64,000 bases of DNA from JBKQVT01 sp963727245 (lineage in GTDB: Bacteria > Planctomycetota > Planctomycetia > Pirellulales > Thermoguttaceae), in contig CAVSFO010000016.1 of NCBI GenBank assembly GCA_963727245.1, positions 124,001 through 188,000 on the forward strand. Direction: 5' to 3'. How positions within the stretch are numbered: position 1 is the stretch's first letter; every line of letters starts with the position of its first letter. The notes under the pieces are model-generated. The model did not search any database, was not told where the DNA came from, and saw nothing but the letters and a program-made list of their open reading frames with translations. The translations under genes and the position numbers were made by a program. Positions 38,744 to 50,800 of the stretch are shown piece by piece.

Positions 38744-40591
38744 ATGGGTTACCGAAGCCTTCGCGACTGCGTGCTGGACTTGCGGGCGTCCGGCCAATTG
38801 ATCCTCATCGACGAGCCGGTCGATCCGAAGCTGGAAATGGCGGAGGTGCAGCGGCGGCTGTTCCGCGCCGGCGGCCCGGCGGTGCTCTTCACCAATCCCA
38901 CCGGCGGCTCGTTCCCCATGCTGGGCAACCTCTTCGGCACCATGGAGCGGATGCGCCATCTGTTCCGCGACACGCTGGAGAAGGTCCGCCGGCTGGTGGC
39001 GTTGCAGGTCGATCCGTCGGAAGTGTTGCGGCGGCCGCGGCTCTATCTGACGGCGCCGTGGTCGGCCTGGAATGCGCGGCCGCGGCGGCTGGCCCGCGGC
39101 CCGGTGCTGGCCCACCAGACCACCATCGACCAGTTGCCGCAGTTGAAATCCTGGCCCGGCGACGGCGGCCCCTACATCACGCTCCCCCAAGTCTACACCG
39201 AGAATCCCGACCAGCCCGGCCTGGAGCATTCGAACCTGGGCATGTACCGCGTGCAGCTCGGCGGCGGCCAGTACGCCGCCAACCGCGAGGTCGGGCTGCA
39301 CTACCAGATCCATCGCGGCATCGGCGCCCATCATGCCGCGGCCCTCCGCCGCAAGGAGCCGCTGCGCGTGAACATCTTTGTGGGCGGGGCGCCGGCCATG
39401 ACCGTGGCCGCCGTCATGCCCCTGCCCGAAGGCATCAGCGAGCTGGCCTTCGCCGGCATCCTGGGCGGACGCCGCGTGCCCATGATCTGCCAGCCGCACC
39501 TGCTGCCAATCTACGCGGAGGCCGATTTCTGCATCACCGGGCATCTGAATCCCAGCCGGCAGTTGCCCGAGGGCCCCTTCGGCGATCACCTCGGTTACTA
39601 TAGCCTGGCGCACGAATTTCCGGTGCTCACGGTGGAGCGCGTCTATCATCGCCACAACGCGATTTGGCCGTTTACGGTGGTAGGCCGCCCGCCGCAGGAA
39701 GACGCCATGTTCAGCCGCCTGATCCACGAGTTGGTCGGGGTGGTGATCCCGCGGGCGATCCCGGGGGTGCGGGCGGTCCATGCGGTGGAAGCAGTGGGGG
39801 TGCATCCGCTGTTGCTGGCGGCCGGCAGCGAGCGCTACGTCCCCTATCAGGACGCGCGGCGGCCGCGGGAGCTGCTCACCTTGGCCAACGCCCTGCTGGG
39901 CCACGGCCAGTTGTCGCTGACCAAGTACCTGTGCATCGCCGCCACCGAGGACGGCGCCGACCTGGATGTCCGCCACGTGCCCGGCTTCCTCCGCCACCTG
40001 CTGGAGCGGGTGGATTGGCGGCGCGATCTGCACTTCCAGACCTGCACCACCGTCGATACGCTCGATTACAGCGGTCCGGGGCTGAACGAGGGCTCGAAGG
40101 TCATCATCGCCGCCGCCGGCCCGCCCATCCGCACCTTGCCGGTGGGCATCGACAGCCGCTTCACCCTGCCCGAAGAGGGCGGGTTCGGCAAGCCGCGGGT
40201 GTTCCTGCCCGGCATCCTCGTGGTGCAGGGCCCGGCGTGGAAGGCCGAAGGCAACGGCGCCGATCGGGCCGTCGAGCGCCTCTGTGCCCGCTACAATCGC
40301 AACGACCCCATCAACGCCTTTCCCCTGGTGGTCATCGTCGACCATAGCGATTTCGCCTCGCGGACGCTGGACAATTTCCTCTGGACGACGTTCACGCGGA
40401 GCGATCCGGCGACGGACATCTACGGGATCGAGTCGTTCCTCCGCGACAAGCACTGGGGCTGCCACGGCTCGCTGCTGATCGACGCCCGCAGCAAGCCGCA
40501 CCATGCCCCACCCGTCGAGGAAGATCCTGAGGTGAGCAAGCGCGTCGATGCCCTGGCCGCGCGGGGCGGACCGCTGCACGGAATCATTTAA
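38744..40591 (+). CDS. UbiD-family (prFMN-type) decarboxylase
   Basis: This 615-residue protein belongs to the UbiD family of prenylated-FMN-dependent (de)carboxylases. Recognisable segments are LFTNPTGGSFPMLGNLFGT, YITLPQVYTENPDQPGLEHS, NLGMYRVQ, GHLNPSRQLPEGPFGDHLG and DVRHVPGFLRHLLER. UbiD acts in quinone synthesis or aromatic acid metabolism; the substrate here is not set by the sequence. No UbiX partner lies in the window. The prepilin-peptidase-like gene begins eight bases downstream of its stop. Confidence 0.88.
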   Translation: MGYRSLRDCVLDLRASGQLILIDEPVDPKLEMAEVQRRLFRAGGPAVLFTNPTGGSFPMLGNLFGTMERMRHLFRDTLEKVRRLVALQVDPSEVLRRPRLYLTAPWSAWNARPRRLARGPVLAHQTTIDQLPQLKSWPGDGGPYITLPQVYTENPDQPGLEHSNLGMYRVQLGGGQYAANREVGLHYQIHRGIGAHHAAALRRKEPLRVNIFVGGAPAMTVAAVMPLPEGISELAFAGILGGRRVPMICQPHLLPIYAEADFCITGHLNPSRQLPEGPFGDHLGYYSLAHEFPVLTVERVYHRHNAIWPFTVVGRPPQEDAMFSRLIHELVGVVIPRAIPGVRAVHAVEAVGVHPLLLAAGSERYVPYQDARRPRELLTLANALLGHGQLSLTKYLCIAATEDGADLDVRHVPGFLRHLLERVDWRRDLHFQTCTTVDTLDYSGPGLNEGSKVIIAAAGPPIRTLPVGIDSRFTLPEEGGFGKPRVFLPGILVVQGPAWKAEGNGADRAVERLCARYNRNDPINAFPLVVIVDHSDFASRTLDNFLWTTFTRSDPATDIYGIESFLRDKHWGCHGSLLIDARSKPHHAPPVEEDPEVSKRVDALAARGGPLHGII

Positions 40592-40598
40592 GGCCGCC

Positions 40599-41444
40599 AT
40601 GAACGGTTCCCAGGTGGAATGGCTGATTGCCCTGTGGCTGACAGCCCTGGGGGGCTTTATCGGCAGCTTCCTGAACGTGGTGGTCTACCGGTTGCCGGCG
40701 GGCATGAGCGTGGTCGCTCCCCGCTCGCGCTGCCCGGCGTGCAAACATCCCATCCGTTGGTTCGACAACGTGCCCGTGCTCAGTTGGATCGTGTTGCGCG
40801 GCCGCTGCCGCGACTGCCAGGCGCCGATCTCGCCGCGCTACCCGCTGGTCGAGGCCATGACCGCCGGGATGTTCCTCTTGTTGGCCATCGGGGAGTTTCT
40901 TTCCGGCGGCGGCAACCTGCCGCTGGCTTCGCCGCCGAGCCCCGCACAGCTTCTGGGAATCTATGCCTATCACCTCGTGCTGCTGTGCACCCTACTGGCC
41001 GCCGCACTGATACAATACGACGGCCACCGGCCGCCGGCCCGATTGTTCCTGCCGGCCGCGGTGGTGGGATTGGCGGCCCCGGCGCTTTGGCCCCTGCTGC
41101 ACCCGGTGGCCGCATGGCACACCGTCGCCCTGGCGGGACCGCTGGCTGGGATCGTCGATGGCCTCGCCGGCCTGGCGGCCGGGGCCGTCCTGGGCCGGTT
41201 GGCCGGCGGACGCCGCGGCAATGCGGGACTGTGCTGGAGCACGGCTTGCGCGGGGCTGTTTCTCGGCTGGCAGGCGGCCTGCGGGCTGGCCGCGGCAACC
41301 GCGGCCGTATATTGGCTGCTCCGGGCAGCGACACGCGACCGACCCGACGAGCGCCGTTTCCCCGCGACCGCCTGGCTGACCCTGGGCGCGCTGGGATGGA
41401 TCCTCGCCTGGAGCTTCCTTGTGCGATGGGTTCCGCTGGTGTAA
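40599..41444 (+). CDS. Prepilin peptidase A24-family protein with degenerate catalytic sites
   Basis: The 281-residue membrane protein starts like prepilin peptidases/N-methyltransferases: FIGSFLNVVVYRLP, then the zinc-cysteine region CPACKHPIRWFDNVPVLSW and RGRCRDCQAPIS. These N-terminal parts are conserved. The catalytic aspartates are not: the first Asp motif reads LIQYDGHRPP instead of LIDxxxxxxP, and GxGD is replaced by a stretch near RRGNAGLCW. It may still methylate or be an inactive relative. No pilin or pilus gene lies nearby. The chosen start at 40599 follows the ubiD gene closely. Confidence 0.78.
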   Translation: MNGSQVEWLIALWLTALGGFIGSFLNVVVYRLPAGMSVVAPRSRCPACKHPIRWFDNVPVLSWIVLRGRCRDCQAPISPRYPLVEAMTAGMFLLLAIGEFLSGGGNLPLASPPSPAQLLGIYAYHLVLLCTLLAAALIQYDGHRPPARLFLPAAVVGLAAPALWPLLHPVAAWHTVALAGPLAGIVDGLAGLAAGAVLGRLAGGRRGNAGLCWSTACAGLFLGWQAACGLAAATAAVYWLLRAATRDRPDERRFPATAWLTLGALGWILAWSFLVRWVPLV

Positions 41445-41528
41445 AGTCACTGGAGTTGATTAAGCAAAAACCGACGTGCGGCTTGCTTCCCTGGCCCCCG
41501 GCCCCTGACCCCTGACCCCTTCTTCCTT

Positions 41529-42374
41529 ATGTCCAACCCGCTCGATCCGCAGAAGAACTTGCAGTCCATCCTGGAGTCGCCCAGCTATCGCGTGGCGTAC
41601 ACGGACATTGCGTTTCTGACGAGTCCGCGGCTGCGGGCGGCGCGGATGGAGTTGGAGCTGCTCAAGCCGGAGCTCACCTTCCAGGACGAGAACATCGTAT
41701 CGACGGTCGTAGTTTTCGGCAGCACGCGGATCGTCGAGCCCGAGGAGGCGCGGCGGCGGCTGGAGCGGGCCCGCGTGCGGCTGGCGCAGTCGCCGGGTGA
41801 TCCCCGCCTGGCGCGAAGCGTGGCCCAGGCCGAGCGGCTGCTGGCCAAGAGCCATTACTATGAAACGGCGCGGAAGTTTGCCCGCCTGGTCTCCGAGTCG
41901 TGCGGCGGCGACGGGCAGTACGATTTCGTCATCATGACCGGCGGCGGGCCGGGGATCATGGAGGCCGCCAACCGCGGCGCCAGCGAGCTGGGGGCTAAGT
42001 CCGTCGGCTTGAATATCCGCCTGCCGCTGGAGCAGCAGCCCAACGCCTACATCACCCCCAACCTCTGCTTCCAGTTCCACTATTTCGCCATCCGCAAGTT
42101 TCACTTCGTTTTGCGGGCGATGGCGCTGGTGGTCTTTCCCGGCGGGTTCGGCACGCTCGACGAGCTGTTCGAGGTGTTGACGCTGCGGCAGAGCGGCCGC
42201 ATGCAGCACATCCCCGTCATCCTCGTGGGCCGCGAGTACTGGCAGCGGGCGGTCGATTTCCAGTTCCTCGCCGACGAGGGCACCGTCAGCGATGCGGACT
42301 TAGAGCTGTTCCGCTTCGTCGATAGCGCGGAAGAAGCGTGGGAGATCATCCGCAAGTTCCATCATCTCGAATGA
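41529..42374 (+). CDS. LOG-family nucleotide phosphoribohydrolase
   Basis: The 281-residue protein shows the LOG signature GGGPGIMEAANRGA and the active-site motif PGGFGTLDELFE. The family hydrolyses nucleoside-5'-monophosphates with a base release (cytokinin-activating type), and members are often mislabelled as lysine decarboxylase. An N-terminal extension of about 100 residues is longer than the core. The 3' end overlaps the convergent GGDEF gene by 75 bp. It is intact. Confidence 0.86.
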   Translation: MSNPLDPQKNLQSILESPSYRVAYTDIAFLTSPRLRAARMELELLKPELTFQDENIVSTVVVFGSTRIVEPEEARRRLERARVRLAQSPGDPRLARSVAQAERLLAKSHYYETARKFARLVSESCGGDGQYDFVIMTGGGPGIMEAANRGASELGAKSVGLNIRLPLEQQPNAYITPNLCFQFHYFAIRKFHFVLRAMALVVFPGGFGTLDELFEVLTLRQSGRMQHIPVILVGREYWQRAVDFQFLADEGTVSDADLELFRFVDSAEEAWEIIRKFHHLE

Positions 42375-43729
42375 GCGATCCTCCCGCCGTTTGCCGCCCA
42401 ACAGGTTTCGGAACCAGCGGATCAGCGTGCCGCGGCTGATGGTGCCGGTGGGCGCCCCCCGCTGGTAATCACGACCCGCCGAATCGAGACGCGGCAGAGA
42501 AATTCGTAAATGGTCAAGACCGGCGCGTCTTCTTCGTAGCAGATGACGTTGGGCTTCATGACCGTGCGGAGCGGCTGCCGCCAGCAATCCAGCGAGGCCA
42601 TGGCGCCCAGCACGTCCTTTTCCGAAACCATGCCGGCCAGCCCGCCCTGGGCGTCCAACACCGGCGCCGAACCGATGCGATGGCGGAGGAAGAGGTCGGC
42701 CGCCTGGCCGATCGGCTCGCTTTCCCGCAGGGAGACGCTGATCGGGCTCATGACGTTGCGGGCGACCACGCCGCGGCAGATCGCTTGCCGGCTGCGCGGA
42801 TTGGCCGCCTCCAGCTCGTGGGCATCGGTGAGCGATTCGTAGCGGACCACGCAGTCGCGCCCTGACTGCTTCGCGCAGAGCAAGGCCTGATCGGCCATAT
42901 CGACCAGTTGCTCGGGGCCGGCGGTGTCCTGGTGACGCTCTGCGGTGCCGAAGCTGCCGGTCATGCGGACTTCCGTGCCGCCGACTGCCATGGTCGCGGC
43001 CGCCAGTCGCCGGCGGGCCCGCTGCGCCCAGGCCGCCGCGTCCCGGTCGCCGGTTTCCGGCAGCAGGATGCAGAATTCTTCGCCGCCGTAGCGGCACACG
43101 CAATCGCTGCGGCGGCTGGTGGCCGCCAGCAGATCGGCGCGTGCGCGCAACACCGTGTCGCCGGCCGAATGCCCGTACACGTCGTTGATCCGCTTGAAAA
43201 AGTCCAGGTCCATCATCACGCAGGAAAGGGGCGACCCGTAGCGGTCGGCGCGATGCCAGTCCCTGACCAAGACCTCGTGGAAGGCGTGCCGCGTCATCAG
43301 GCCCGTCAACGGATCGACGCCCATCACTTCGCACAAGCGGCGTTCCAACTCCAGCACCCGGCGGCCGCACCGCAGCCGGGCCAACAACTCGCCCTGGGCA
43401 ACCGGCTTGCAGAGAAAGTCGTCGGCCCCGCCTTCCAGGCCGTCGGCCGTTTGCACGCCCCCGGGCCCGGCCGCCAAGAGCAGGACGTAGACGTACTGTG
43501 CGGCCGGCAGGTCCCGCACCCGGCGGCAGAGTTCCACGCCGCCCAGGTGCGGCATTTCCCAGTCGGCAATGAGGAAGTCGGGCGTCTGGGCATCGAGGAT
43601 GGCCATGGCCCCGGCGCCGTCGCTGGCCGCCGTGACGCTATAGCCCGCCCCCTCCAGCCATGCGGAAAGCAACCGCAACGCGGCAGGATCGTCGTCGACC
43701 AGAAGCACTCGGGAAGCAGGTTGGCTCAT
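42300..43729 (-). CDS. Response regulator with GGDEF and CBS domains (frameshifted tail)
   Basis: The 476-residue protein is a receiver with the acceptor Asp in LIADWEMPHLGG, followed by a GGDEF diguanylate cyclase (DLDFFKRINDVYGH, YGGEEF) and a pair of CBS-like segments (RHRIGSAPVLDAQGGLAGMVSEKD, ITSGG). The cyclase motif is intact, so it probably makes cyclic di-GMP under control of phosphorylation and nucleotide binding. The C-terminal ~50 residues (TISRGTLIRWFRNLLGG) are in another frame, with the change near 42455. The gene overlaps the convergent LOG gene by 75 bp at its 3' end. The cognate kinase is not apparent. Confidence 0.85.
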
Positions 43730-43820
43730 GGGATATTCGTCTTGCCCCTGGGGCGCCTACACTCACAACCCTAGCTCAGTTCCCACGCTCGAGCGTGTGC
43801 CGGGCAGGGTTTTTCCGAGG

Positions 43821-43882
43821 GGGACTGTCGCAATTTTGGGCACCATGCGAAGCATGGTCGGACGAAAATGGGACTGTCCCCT
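43821..43882. repeat. Dispersed GGGACTGTC-type palindrome
   Basis: GGGACTGTCGCAATTTTGGG pairs with the near-complement CGAAAATGGGACTGTCCC across a short loop. It belongs to the same palindrome family as 28088 and 32283. Confidence 0.65.
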
Positions 43883-43972
43883 TTGGCGTTCAGGCTGCGT
43901 CTTTGCGGGCCCTCAATGCCCGTACAATCGCCAAGAACGTTTCCCGCAGCAAAAAAGGCCGCGCCGCGGGGC

Positions 43973-44714
43973 CTACCAGCCCGTCGCCGCGCGCAACATG
44001 CTGCGGCCGACGGTGAAGATCGCCGCGTCGGCCAAGGCGTGACTCAGCCAGGGCCCCAGCAGAGAGCCGCTGCGATGATAGATCCACGCCCAGACCATGC
44101 CGCCGACGCCCACGGCCAGCGAGCAGACCGCCGTGGCGGCGGACCACCAGCCGAGATAGGCCGCCAACACGATGACGTGGTGGACGGTAAAGGCCAGGCT
44201 GGACAAGACGGCCGCGGCCGCCGCCGGCATCACCTGCCGCATCTGCCCGAAGACAAACCAGCGCCAGTAGGTACTCTTCCAAGAACGAATGGACCAGCGC
44301 GTAGAAGACCGTCATGCCGGCAAATGCGGCCGGGCTGGCGACGCCGAAACCGGCCACGCGGGCCGCCATCGCCTTGCCGGCCGGGGCCAACAGGCCGGCG
44401 GGCCCCAGCCAGGCGTGATAACCAACCAGGATCGCCGCAAAGATCGCGGCGCCGAAGACCACGCCGGCGGCCACGCCCGCGCCGTGGTGCCAGCGGAGGC
44501 GGATCCGCCGCCCCTCTACTCCCAGCACCCAAACCAAGGGAAAGGCGAACTGGAGGGTCTTGCCGACGGCGTAGGCCGCCTGCTGCACTGTGGGTAGTTG
44601 GTGGTCCAGGGCCACGAAGTACAACCACGTCACCAGCGTCGGGATCGTCACGCCGACGAGCACGCCCCAAACTTCGGCGCGGCGAAACAGCGAGACGGCA
44701 GATGGATACCTCAT
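43973..44714 (-). CDS. CPBP-family intramembrane metalloprotease (frameshifted)
   Basis: The protein of about 246 residues has several membrane helices and the CPBP motifs EEYYWRWF (catalytic EE, after frame repair) and FTVHHVIVLAAY, then LGPWLSHALADAAIF. It resembles the CAAX-protease/bacteriocin-processing family. A single extra C near 44274 breaks the frame just at the EE motif. The substrate is unknown. It is separated from the giant protease gene by about 110 bp. Confidence 0.8.
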
Positions 44715-44823
44715 AGGGACGAGGCGACCGCCTCGGGCGGATATAACGCGCCGCGCTCAACCGGGACTACTTCCCGGAGATTTATGCCCGGAAGCGGAGC
44801 ATCGTACCGGCGCCGAGGCCAAT

Positions 44824-47800
44824 TCAGTCGTAGTAGAAGGCGAAGTTGTCGCCCAACTCCTCGCTGTCGTCGGGCTTGGCGTCCGCGGGTTTGCGGGTGG
44901 CCAAGAGGGAGTCCGTCGCGAAGGCCCACCATGAATTGCCGCCGAGCTGCACCGCATCGGCCGGCAAGCTAAGGACCGAGCCCGTGCCACTGCCGAGATC
45001 GCTGAAGAACGCGTCGGCGGGATTGGTCCCGACGAACCCGCCGGTCGCGGCCAGGGCGGCGTCGACCGAGGCGGCGGTCCCGATCGGCGTGGAGGGGACG
45101 AACATCAGCGGGTCGGCGACGGAGAGGGCCGCCGGCCGGTTCAGCGCCACCTGCGGGCCGATGGCGGCTGCTTCCGCGGCGGCGATGCCGGGTTGCGCCG
45201 CCAGCGCCGCCACAAGCGACCCTGCCGCCGAGGTTGAAATCGGCGGCTGGGTCCATGTCGACTGAGCGGCGGATGCACCCGGTTGGTTCGAGGGCGTGAT
45301 TGGTGATGCGACGGCAGTGCGGTAGGCCGTGCGCGGCGCGTTGGCCGTTATCGTCAGGGCATCAAAGACATTAAAGGCATTCGTCACCGCCAGCGCGTTG
45401 GTCGCGCCGGCCCCCGCGGCGCCATCATACGCCCCGCTGGCGACAGAGATCGGGGTGGTCGTATTGGTGTCGCCCGATTGCTGATAGGCGACCAGGTCGG
45501 GCACCAGGCGATTGACCACGGGGGTCCCCAGGCCGGTAACCATGTTGTAGCCGGCCGCGGCGGTGTAGAGCCCGTTGTTGCCGCCGGTGATGCTGTTGAA
45601 GTCGGCCTGGGAGAGACTGTACAAGGCTTGTTGGGCATCGGTCGGGGTGGTGCTATTGAGGGTTGGCTGTCCTGCGGCCGACCGACCCTGGTTGACCAGG
45701 GCGAAAATGCCTGCCCAGCAGGGGGCCGACAAGCTGGTGCCGCCGACGATTTCCCAGGGATCGTCGACCGAGAGGTTGTACGTGTCGGCGATCCAGGCGC
45801 CGGTGTTCGGGTCGGCGACCAAGGAGACGTCGGGGGTGCTCCGGAAGCCCGTGGACTGGACGCCCTGCTGGTACGTCGGCTCGGGCTCGAACATGCTCGT
45901 GCCGCCCCCCGAGCCGATCAGCGCACCGACATTGTTGGAGTAGTAGCCCCAGCCCGTTTCGTCGTTGTACGAACCATCGCTGTTGACGAAGAGGCTGGTG
46001 CCGCCGACCGCCACCACGTTGGGCGAGAAGGCCGGGTATTCGGGATCGGCCGTTCCATAGTCGCCCGTGCTGGCCACAAAGGTCACGCCCTGGTGGCCGG
46101 CCGGGGTGGTCAAATAAGTGTCGTAGAGGGCTTCATCTTGAGCCGACACGGACAGGCCCTCGGCGAAGCCCCAGCTCATCGACACCACCGACACGCCCGG
46201 TTGGTTAGCGGCGGTGACCACGCTGGACATCAAGTCCGATAGCGACTGGCTGTTGGCTTCCACGAGCACGATGTTCGCTCCGGGCGCCACGGCATGCGCC
46301 CATTCCACGTCCAGCGCCTCCTCGAGTTCCCAGTTTCCGCTCGCGTCGGTGCTGGGCGGCGCCCCCGCCAGGCCATTCTGATTGAGCACCGTCAGGAATG
46401 AGGACGCCGGGCCGTACTGCTGGTACAAAGTCGCGCCGGAGGACGTAATTCCGAACTGATCATCGAACGCGTCCACGCTTTGGAGGATGTCCGGGTCATC
46501 GTAGGCATCGACAATGGCAATCGTCTGGCCGCTGCCGTCCAAGGAGAGGCTGTTGATCCCGTAGGCCGTGCGGACGTCGGCGGGGCCGAACGCCACCCCC
46601 AGGTCGCTCAAGGTGGCATTGACGTTGCCGCCCTGGTTAACGCCGATGGCGACGTTGTTGGCAGCGCTGGTCAGGGACTGACTACCGCCGTAGAACAGGC
46701 CGGTCGTCGCATTGTAGTTGTCGTTGAGGACCAGCAAGATCGTGGCGACATTGAGCGAGGTGTTGTTGGGCACGGCGAAGGCGGCGCCGTTGGCGCCGAC
46801 ATTGTAGCTCAAGGCGCCGGTGCCGCCGCAAGTGACCGTGAAGCCGTAACCCGCCCCCTGGGCGCCGCCCAGCGACGACGTGGTGGCGTAGACCGACAGG
46901 GCGATCGCGAACGTCTGCGCGTAGGTGTTGCCCTGTACGGCGCCGGAGTTGCCGAAGGCAGTCAAGAAGCGGGCGGCGATCTGGGTGTTGGTCTGCCCGG
47001 CGAAACTGCCGAACAGGTTGGGGAAATTGCCGGACATCCAGTTCCCCAGCGCCGTGGAACTCGCGCTGCAGTTGAAACTCTTGATCAGGGTCTGACCGCA
47101 TTTGCTGTCCCAGAAGCTAATGGTGGCGGAGGCGCCATGCCCGAGTGCGGGACCGAGCGGTGTCGTCGTGACCGTGTCGGTATCCGACGCCGAGTTGTTG
47201 GCTGGATTGGTGTCGGTGAACCCGGCCGGCGGGGTAACGGTGGCCGTGTTGGTCAATTGATGGCAGGTAGTGGTCACCTTCCAAACCCGGCAACCGTTGT
47301 CGCCGCAACCGTTGTTGCCGTAACCGTTGTTGCCGTAACCGTTGTTGCCGTAACCGTTGTTGCCGCAAGGGTTCTGCCCGGCGCATAAGAACAGGTAGCT
47401 TGCCGTCGGATCGAAATTGGCAGGCTTCAGCGACAACAGATCGCCCTCGACGTTATTGCCGAATGTGCCGCAGTTGAACGTAAAGCAGTCGGCGCCGAGC
47501 GTGCTCAGGTCCGGAGTCGGACTATTGGACCAGTACAACGTGCCCGCTCCCGTGCCACCCCAACCGGAGCTATCCAGCGCCGAGACCCAGAGCGAGGTCC
47601 AGGTCGTGCCGGCGGCCTTGGTCAAGCGGATGACCTGCAAACCAGCCCCGCCGTTGGCAACCGCCCCCAGCCCGTAATTGTTCGTCGCGTTCCAGGAACA
47701 CAAATTGGTGTTGCTCGTCAGGTAGGACCCGTTGTTGAAGGAGTACGCACCCGCCTGGACGCCGTTGCACGTGACGTTCTGGGCCAACGTGCAGTTGCTT

Positions 47801-50800
47801 GCACCTCCGGTGAGCGTGGTGAAATCGCACGTTTGGCAGACACCGCTGCCGTACGAAGGATTCACTTCGAGGGTCACGGTGAAACTGGCAGTGCCCGAGG
47901 AGGCCAAGGTGCCCGTGGTGTACGTGACGGTGTTGGTCGTGGGGTTGTAAATCGCCCCACCGCCGACACTGATCAAGGTAGTGCCCGCCGGCAGCGGGTC
48001 GCTGACCGTCGCTCCCGTCACCGCACTTGGACCGTTGTTGGTCACGGTGATCGTGTAAGTCGTTTCCGATCCCGCCGCCACGGAGGTCACACCGTCGGTT
48101 TTGGTGATGGAAAGGTTGCAGGTCGAGGTCTGGACCACGATCGTGGCCGAGGCGCTGACGCTCCCGGGGCTGTTGTTGCTGGCGCTGGCCGTGGCCGTGT
48201 CGTTGAGCGTGCCGCTGAAGCCCGCCGCCGTCGCCGCGCTGACGTGGATCGTCACGACAGCGCCTGCCGCCAGGTTCCCGATGGCGTCGGTCAAGGTGCC
48301 GCCCGTGATCGTGCCCGCGCTGCTGGTCCAGCTCAGTTGGGCCGTGTCCGGCAGCGGATCGCTCAAGTTGACGCCGTAGGCCGTCCCCGCCCCCGTGTTG
48401 CTCACCGTGATCGTGAACGTCGCCGTGGCGGGCGAGTTGATCGGCCCGTTGCCCGTCTTGGTGATGGTCAGGTTCGGGGCCAGCACCACGTCCGTGGCCG
48501 AGGCGCTGACGCTAGCGGGGCTGCTGTTCCTGGCGGTGGCCGTGGCCGTGTCGTTCAGGGTGGCGCTGAAGCCGGCCGGCGTCACGGCGCTGACGTGGAT
48601 CGTCACGACAGCCCCCGCCGCCAGGCTGCCGATGGCGTCGGTCAAGGTGCCGCTCGTGACCGTGCCCGCGCTGCTGGTCCAGCTTAGCTGGGCCGCGTCC
48701 GGCAGCAAGTCGCTCACGTTGACGCCGTAGGCCGTCCCCGCCCCCGTATTGCTCACCGTGATCGTGAACGTCGCCGTGTCGGTCGAGTTGATCGTGCCGT
48801 TGCCCGTCTTGGTGATGGTCAGGTTCGGCGCCAGCACCACGTCCGTCGCCGAGGCGCTGACGCTCCCGGGACTGTTGTTGCTGGCACTGGCCGTGGCCGC
48901 GTTGCTGAGCGTCGCGCTGAAGCCCGCCGGCGTCACCGCGCTGACGTGGATCGTCACGACAGCCCCCGCCGCCAGGTTCCCGATAGCGTCGGTCAAGGTG
49001 CCGCTGCTGATCGTGCCCGCGCTGGTGGTCCAACTCAGTTGGGCCGCGTCCGGCAGCAAGTCGCTCACGTTGACGCCGTAGGCCGTCCCGGCGCCCGTAT
49101 TGCTCACCGTGATCGTGAACGTCGCCGTGTCGGTCGAGTTGATCGTGCCGTCGCCCGTCTTGGTAATCACCAGGTTCGGGGTCTGCACCACGAGCACCTG
49201 TTCGCTGGCGTCGTTGATGTCTGAGGCGCCGCCATTGTTCGCGTCCCCGTTGTACGTCGCATCCCACTGGTACGTCCCCGCCACCGCGCCCGCCGTCGGC
49301 AGCGTGTAACCGGTCGGCGTGCTATAACTGCCGTTGCCGTTGACGGTGGCCATCTCGGTGTCCACCAGGGTCGTCCCCCGGTAGAGCATGAAGGTGATCG
49401 TCCCGGCCTCCGAGTAGCCGCCTGAGAGCACCGCCGTGTCGGTCAAGGTCACCGGGCTGGTGCCCAGCGTCACGCTGGTCATGTTGGGCGTCGTGCTGAT
49501 GGCCGGGCTGGCCGCGCCGACGAGCACCTGCTCGCTGGCGTCGTTGATGTCTGAGGCGCCGCCATTGTTCGCGTCCCCGTTGTACGTCGCATCCCACTGG
49601 TACGTCCCCGCCACCGCGCCCGCCGTCGGCAGCGTGTAACCGGTCGGTGTGCTATAACTGCCGTTGCCGTTGACGGTGGCCATCTCGGTGTCCACCAGGG
49701 TCGTCCCCTGGTAAAGCATGAAGGTGATCGTCCCGGCCTCCGAGTAGCCGCCCGAAAGCACCGCCGTGTCGGTCAAGGTCGCCGGGCTGGTGCCCAGCGT
49801 CACGCTGGTGGTGTTGGGGGTCGTGGTGATGGCCGGGCTGGCCGCGCCGACGAGCACCTGTTCGCTGGCGTCGTTGATGTCTGAGGCGCCGCCATTGTTC
49901 GCGTCCCCGTTGTACGTCGCATCCCACTGGTACGTCCCCGCCACTGTGCCCGCCGCTCGGCAGCGTGTAGCCGGTCGGTGTGCTATAACTGCCGTTGCCG
50001 TTGACGGTGGCCATCTCGGTGTCCACCAGGGTCGTCCCCTGGTAGAGCGTGAAGGTGATCGTCCCCGTCTCCGAGTAGCCGCCCGAAAGCACCGCCGTGT
50101 CGGTCAAGGTCGCCGGGCTGGTGCCCAGCATCACGCTGGTGGTGTTGGGGGTCGTGGCGATGGCCGGGCTGGCCGCGCCGACGAGCACCTGCTCGCTGGC
50201 GTCGTTGATGTCTGAGGCGCCGCCATTGTTCGTGTCCCCGCTGTATGTGGCATTCCACTGGTACGCCCCGGTCGCCGTGCCCACCGTCGGCAGCGTGTAG
50301 CCGGTCGGCGTGCTATAACTGCCATCGCCGTTGACGGTGGCCGTCTCCGTGTCCACCAGGGTCGTCCCCTGGTAAAGCGTGAAGGTGATCGTCCCGGTCG
50401 GAGAGTACGCGCCCGCGAGCACCGCGGTGTCGGTCAAGGTCGCCGGGCTGGTGCCCAGCGTCACGCTGGTCATGTTGGGCGTCGTACTGATGGCCGGGCT
50501 GGCCGCGCCGACGAGCACCTGTTCGCTGGCGTCGTTGACATCCGAGATCTCGCTGTTGTTTGCGTCCCCGCCGTACGTGATATTCCACTGGTACGTTCCC
50601 GTCACCGTGCCCGCGGCGGGCAGCGTGTAACCGGTCGGCGTGGTATAGTTGCCGTCGCCATTGATGAGGACCGTCTCGGTGTCCACCAGAGTCGTCCCCT
50701 GGTAGAGCATGAAGGTGACTGTTCCGGTCGGAGAATAGCCATCGGAGAGTACGGCGGTGTCGATCAACGTCACCGGGTTGCCGCCCAGCGTCACGCTGAT

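Noticed and set aside
47291..47365. CRISPR-like short repeats
   Set aside because: The 15-bp units are tandem with no spacers and are in-frame coding repeats.
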